A stretch of DNA of 64,000 bases from Nomia melanderi (taxonomy: Eukaryota; Arthropoda; Insecta; Hymenoptera; Halictidae), in assembly GCF_051020985.1 (NCBI RefSeq), contig NC_135010.1, forward strand, positions 9,484,001 through 9,548,000. Reading direction: 5' to 3'. This document shows positions 58,381-64,000 of this stretch, one piece after another. The position numbers and the translations under genes are program-made. The notes beneath the pieces were generated by a model. That model searched no databases. It was given only the letters and a program-made list of their open reading frames with translations, and was not told where the DNA came from. Position 1 is the first letter of the stretch. Each line of letters begins with the position of its first letter.

Positions 58381-61300
58381 TTAAGAGTGGGATATCCGCC
58401 GAAGAGGCGGGGGAGTCGTCAGAACGTGGCGGGCGCGCGGTAAGAGGACGGCCGCCGCGAGCGGGGTGGAGGCAGAAGAGAAGGCGTCAGCGTGTTCCCC
58501 CGGCCGTTTGACAGTAACGAGGAAGACGTCCGGGCGTCGTAAGCCCCCGCTGGAACTAATCCTCCGGAGAGCCAGTTAAGGTATTTGTATTTTAATTAGC
58601 TCCTCCTTTTCGATAGCCGTTTGTTCTGCCCACACTGCGCCCTCCGTTCGGCCGTGGCCCACGGAACGGCCTCGCCGCGCGTTCTTCCTCCAATCTTCGC
58701 TCTGCCCTTCGAATCGTTTAATCATAATCTAATAACCGGCTGACACAAAAAACTAACTCGATAAGTGCACGCCGTTAGCTTAGCGCGAGGGGTTCTCATG
58801 CGTCGGGACGGGCCCGGGTCAGACCCCTGCTCCGGCCCGCTCCGGCCCGAGCTGGCCCAGGGTTCTACGGTGTTCAACGGCCCTCCTCGCTGATCTACCA
58901 GCGAACGAGATCGATCAAGGTGTGCGTGGAACGCGCGTGCACCCCGACAGAGGGCCGGCCGCTAGTGGGCCGAAGATGGAAGGAGTCTCGAGCCGCTCGC
59001 TGGAAGGCCGTACACGTCTTCTCTCTCTTCCAGATATTATCTATTGCGGGTCTGTCTGTCAGCCGGGCCCCGAAAGTCGGCCCCGGGACCGATGCCGAGG
59101 CCGTGCCGCCACGGGATGAAGTGTCTTCTGCATAGTCAGGCCTCTTTTTATGCCGATGCCCCGGTTCGGCCATCTCGCTAATTCCGTCGTAGCACGCCAG
59201 GCACGCCAAACCGAAGCTTTCCGTGCGACTCCCGATCCCGGGTTTTGTTTTTCCCTTTGCCGTCGTCCCTCCTCTCGTTCGCTCCTTCCGCCTCTCGCTC
59301 TCTCCTTCCCTCCCTTGATCTACTTTAGTCCCTTTCGTTTCATTTTCATCGTCCATCGCTCGTGGTTCTTCGTGTTTTCTTGCTCTCCCGATGGTTTCTT
59401 TGCGCTCCGTAGCCTTTAACAATTATGAACGAGTGCACGCCGGTTGCCGGGGCTTTTTGTCCTAGGTGAGTCCCGGGTTCCACGAAGTACCGTGAAGAAT
59501 TTTGGATTGTCTTCGAGGCGTTCTTCTCGCTCGAACCGATCTTATCGGCGAAGAACGGGGGTCTCGATTGGTTGCCGTTGATAACTCGGTGTGACTTTCT
59601 TGCTTCCGATAATAGACAGCGATTAATTTCGTTCTGTATCCTAGTCGACATTCGTTCACCTGCTGCTTTATGATGCCTTTCCCAGCCGTGTCTGAAGAAA
59701 TCATTTTATCGTCGATAATTCATTAAAAGGGAAAGGAATTCTGCTTTCACTGTTATTTTATATCTACGCCGAACGTTGAATATCAACAGTGGTAACGCGA
59801 TACGGGAGGAGAGTGAAACGATGCCATTATATTGATTAAATTGGATTCCAGATCTCCGCCGCGAGTCTCGCTCCACATCACAAGTCGAACGGTTCAAGTT
59901 TCTTTCGGAATGGAGTTTTTTTAAGGAGAGAATTCGGGGCTCGTGCGTCGAAAAAACGTATAGGTCCCGTATACCTATATCGTGCTTTCCATCTGTGTAG
60001 CAACATCTCAGAGCTACCATCGAACGTTGTACAGTACACAACACTAAACTCCTATGAAAATAATAAAACATCTCTATCCACGATTACACGGCACATCGTA
60101 CAAAAATCGTATACAAAAATTGCGTAGAAAAAGGAACCATCGCAATATCCCCAGCGTCTCGCAGAAATCTCACCCCGTACGTTCTCAGCCAGCGTAGACC
60201 CGGGTTTCATAAACCTCACCGGAGATTTACCGTTTCCTATCGTTCTACGCCATTTCGTACCTTAGCGACGTCGACGTCGCTTCACAGTCACCGTTTCCCG
60301 CGCGCGCCGTCTACCCCTATCGATCTCGGGCCGACTTTTATCAGCGATATCACGACTTCATCAGCCGCGTCCGGGTGAGCGGCGCGTGTATACCGGCTAA
60401 TATCCGAAGGACACACAGCGGCCATAGACGCGCATTGTCGATGGAACAAAGCCCTCGTAGTGGCCGTGCGCGCACACCGCTCCTATATTGGTCCGGCTCG
60501 GCTCGACTTGGCTTCTTTGCTTGCCATTCTTTCTCATAAAACTTCGTACCCTTCTTCGGTCTCTTCATATTGGCCGGCTACGTACATACCAATGGTCCGG
60601 CGAAGAGGGGCGAAAGAGGGGGACGCGGAGAGTCATCTACCATTCGGTGAGTCGGGGGTGCACCAACACCAGCCAGCCTGTAAATCATCCCTCCCCTAAC
60701 GAGGTGTCGTAAAACGCGATCTTATTAGCAAGCTTGCTTGCCTTTAAAATATGTCGACTTCGGAGGGTATCGGTGCGCGTCACGTGGGAGGCTTTGACAG
60801 CTTCTACTCTTCTTCGGCTCGCGGCCTCTCTCGTTTTTCGTGCGAGCCAACTTCCTCCGAGTGAAGATCGCCCTCCCCCCCTCCGACCGGCCGTCCCTCG
60901 CCCTCCGCCGGCGACCCGGCGTGTTTTGCCACGGCACGCGAATTGCCTTTCATTTTATGTGTAACGTTCGCCTCGATGATGCTGATTGAAATTTTCTTTG
61001 CTCGGCCACCGGGTGGGGGCTTTGTTCGCGTTTTCGGTGATTTAGGGTCGCGCGCGGATCGGACGTCGAGACGGTAACCGTCGGAGGCTCGAATCGTTAG
61101 CGAGCTGTCGATTTTATGGATCTGTGGCTGCCGCGGACGGAATGTGCGTGATGAAATGTTTAACGGGACATGAGCTTTTTATTCGGCTCGGGTATCGATT
61201 CGGTGCTTTTAATGGGTTACGTGAATTATTTCGTTCCGAGGCTTTTTACTTTTACTCCGCACATTTTAACATTCCCCTGTGGATATTGAAATTTTTACGA

Positions 61301-64000
61301 GTGCGGCTACGGTTTTAGTTTAGGTGCTACGTTAACGGAATCATCGTTTCCCTAACCACCCTCTTTAAATATGAAACAGAATGAGAAAGATATTTACTTC
61401 TCGATGTATCGACTCCAACGCGTTCTTCCCGGCGGAACACTGAGTCTCCAGTGTCGCAGTACTAAAACGATTTTCGATATCGATTCCCCCGCAGTGGACC
61501 AGCAGCGTCGATTCCGCGTTCTCGCGTTGCGCGTGCGTACGGCCACGTTAATTCCCGTTCGCGTTTCACGCGACGATTACGACACGCGTACCTTTTATTA
61601 TCGGTGCATGCGACAGCAATCGGATCGGTGGTCGGCTACTTGCGATGCAGCTTGCATGCGAGCCACCTCCGGTCGCCGGCGACAAGCGTAGCGCGGGAAA
61701 GAAGGAGAGGAACAGCGGGGGAAGAGTGGAGAAGAGACAGGAAAGGAAAAAAGGAGCGGAGAGAGAAACGCACGGGGAATAATCAGCGCGCGGACAGGGC
61801 TGACGAATGGGACTCGGGCGCAGAAGACATTGTAAGATCGATAGATGGAATCGGTGTGTGTAATGTAAATTGACTCGCAGCCCGGGCCGCCGCGAGGAGA
61901 CACCAGGGGAACGAAATGATTGTTGACAGAAACGCGGACGCCGAGATTTCGCTCCTCCTTCTCCGCCGCCGTCAACGGTAGCGCCGTCTCTTTCCTCTTT
62001 CGAGATGGCAGCGGCGACGGCGGCGGTTCGCGAAGTATCGAGGCAGTCGGCGAATACCTTCCGAAGAGTTATTCTTATTTATGTATTCTAATTTATCGGG
62101 GGGCCGCGTAAGGACCCCTCTTCTCATCTGCATGCAGCAAACAAGGGATAATGGCGGATATGTAACGCTCGGAGCTTACGTTTCATAGAATCGGCTCGGC
62201 CGTGTCCCTATCCGTTTATCAATCTCTCCCCGCTTCGAAAACCGTTCGGACCGGGCGTTGTTCCTCGTTAGCGTGCCCGACGGCTCGGTTTCAACTCTCG
62301 GACCGCCGCGGGTTTGGACCGGCACAATTACTCTCGCATTCTTCGCGCTATCGGCGACGATAACGTCGGCCACCCGCTGGAAAAATGAATGTTTTCCGCT
62401 CGTTTGGGGAGTAAACTGATAAATAATTGTATTGATTTTTCAATGGGTTTTGGGGAATCGAGGGTGAATTTTTCGCGATTTAGATTTGGATTGTTATTTA
62501 GTATATTAGACTGCCGGGCTATTTGTAGTTTACTGTGGTCCTCAAATCTCGAAGAGACGACCGTGGACACTGAAAACGCGTGAGGTATACTGTGCACCGT
62601 GTAGCGGTCACCCTGGTTGACCTCCGACGACCTTGAACGACCTCTGACACCGAGTGTACCGGGTGAGTCGGAGTATTCAGATTTTTCATTCTGCAATTGT
62701 ACTGAAATCGCAGACGTTCGTTCAAGGAGTAAATGAATTCATTGATTCCCGCTCTTACACTCGAAGCTCAAATCAAATCCGAATGAACTTTCAATTTCTC
62801 TTAAATATACTAACCAATCGCTTTTGCAACGAAACTAAAATCCTCTTTGCCAACTGGAACACCATCAGTCAAAGACACAACAAAGCAACAACGGACAGTT
62901 CCTAGAACACGCGACGGACAGCATCGATTCGAGAGATCCACAACAGCCTCCCGCTTGTCCCCGATTAATCGCGTTTTCCGTTCCATCCTCGCGGCGAGGG
63001 CCCCGGTTGCCAGCGCGAATTCCGCGCGTATCCTAGTTATTACAAAAGCGATCCACGAGAACCGTCGTAAAATCATCGTAAAAATCCGCGGCCGGGTCGC
63101 GGATGCATAAAAATCGAATGGTCAACCGCGCTCGTGCCGCTCCCGTCGGCCTCCGCCGCGGACAGCTATCCGCGAGGCGGCGCGCGGCGGTCGCATCCCA
63201 GAGGTCTCTACTCCCGGGAAACAGATCACGGTCCAGTTAGCGTGCCGGCTGTCAGGGTAGAGAACGGTATCCCCGCGAGGGTAATACGTTTCCCAAGGAT
63301 GCGGGGAACCGGCGCGGCGCGGCTGGAAGGGTACAGCGGGACGGAGGGAGACGGAACAAGACCGAATAGGGGTTTAACGTCGGTATCATATTGACTCGGA
63401 TCGCTCTACATTGGCAGTCCCCGCGCGATTCTCAATATGCATCGGATAACATCGAATACTGGCAGGAAACGGCACGTTGTAGCCGTCCCCTAATATGGCT
63501 CGAGTCCACATTACTCGAACCCTACAGTTGGATACCGGCGGCCCAGACACTGGTCAGAAACGACTACTATGCCCGCCGTATATACCCACTACCATCGGCG
63601 GGAGGGAAGGAGAGGGCGAGCGCGAGGGATCGAGGGAGAAAGAGCTCGTTCCCTATATCGGCCGTGGCACAACCACCTCGACGGGCCCCGCGTCGTCACC
63701 GTCGGACCCGACCAACACACGCAGCCCTGTGTATACAGAGAGCCGCGCGATGCCGCGCAACCACCGACGAGCATCGGCGGATCGGTACGGGTTCCTCTCT
63801 CGCCGTTGATGCACCGGTGCGTGGCCCCTAACCGTCTTCTCTCTCTCTCGATCTCCCTTGTCCTCTCCTTTCTCTCCCGCGGCTCGTTTTCTTGCACTTC
63901 CATTCCATCCATATTCTCTCCCCTTTTCGATAGAGAGCATTCTTACCGTCGCTTGCTTGGGCCTCTCTTGCCGTGGACCCACATGGCGAACTTGCTGTGT
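58381..64000. other. GC-rich noncoding DNA to the window end, no gene seen
   Basis: CpG-dense with short overlapping arginine-rich open frames on both strands. Pyrimidine-rich patches lie at 59230-59330 and 63830-63900, purine-rich at 61690-61770. A gene could continue past the edge, but nothing at 63800-64000 resembles an exon. Confidence 0.5.

Noticed and set aside
58770..58845. tRNA-like words (TTAGCTTAGCGCGAGG, then GGGTTC-like sequence).
   Set aside because: No complete cloverleaf: the acceptor stem does not pair, and the B-box GGTTCGANNCC is missing at the right distance.
1..64000. CRISPR arrays, bacterial operons, phage or viral genes.
   Set aside because: No regularly spaced repeats, ribosome binding sites or compact gene strings. 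The sequence is animal nuclear DNA in character.

Overview
The window reads as GC-rich, CpG-rich nuclear DNA of an insect, most likely a hymenopteran such as a bee, ant or wasp. Three things point there: an intact insect long-type Toll receptor, abundant undepleted CpG, and short AT-rich dispersed repeats bounded by TTAA. The order is an inference; no ribosomal or mitochondrial marker is present.

Only one protein-coding gene can be supported. An intronless Toll-family receptor, best matched from memory to Tollo/Toll-8, lies on the minus strand at 29543-33259 and encodes 1238 residues. It is complete: signal peptide, two leucine-rich-repeat blocks with cysteine-rich caps, one transmembrane helix, a TIR domain with all three boxes, and a short tail. 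An in-frame stop nine codons upstream fixes the start. Its 5' side (33260-35220) is purine-rich on the gene's strand and holds a cluster of CA, CG and TG alternating repeats followed by long GA tracts. Its 3' side has an ATTAAA at 29074-29079 and an AATAAA at 28305-28310 on the gene's strand.

The other roughly 60 kb shows no convincing gene, tRNA, rRNA or transposase. Long open frames there are arginine/serine-rich translations of GC-rich DNA or translations of pyrimidine tracts. The structure that does stand out is a set of AT-rich islands, 0.2-1.3 kb long, whose edges carry TTAA followed by CCY or CAC and whose ends are partly inverted copies. These are at 12324-12763, 17643-18919, 25558-25784, 27681-27884, 28047-28252, 51405-51783 and about 52460-52695. 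They look like old non-autonomous DNA transposons of piggyBac type. A separate 500-bp candidate at 39015-39514 has TACAGGGTG ends and a TGTA duplication. Microsatellites and polypurine/polypyrimidine tracts are frequent.

Overall this is a gene desert around a developmental cell-surface receptor, which is what one expects of a gene with a large cis-regulatory landscape. That function for the flanks is inferred. I found no previously undescribed gene system; the least explained signals are the TTAA-bounded element set and the 500-bp element.
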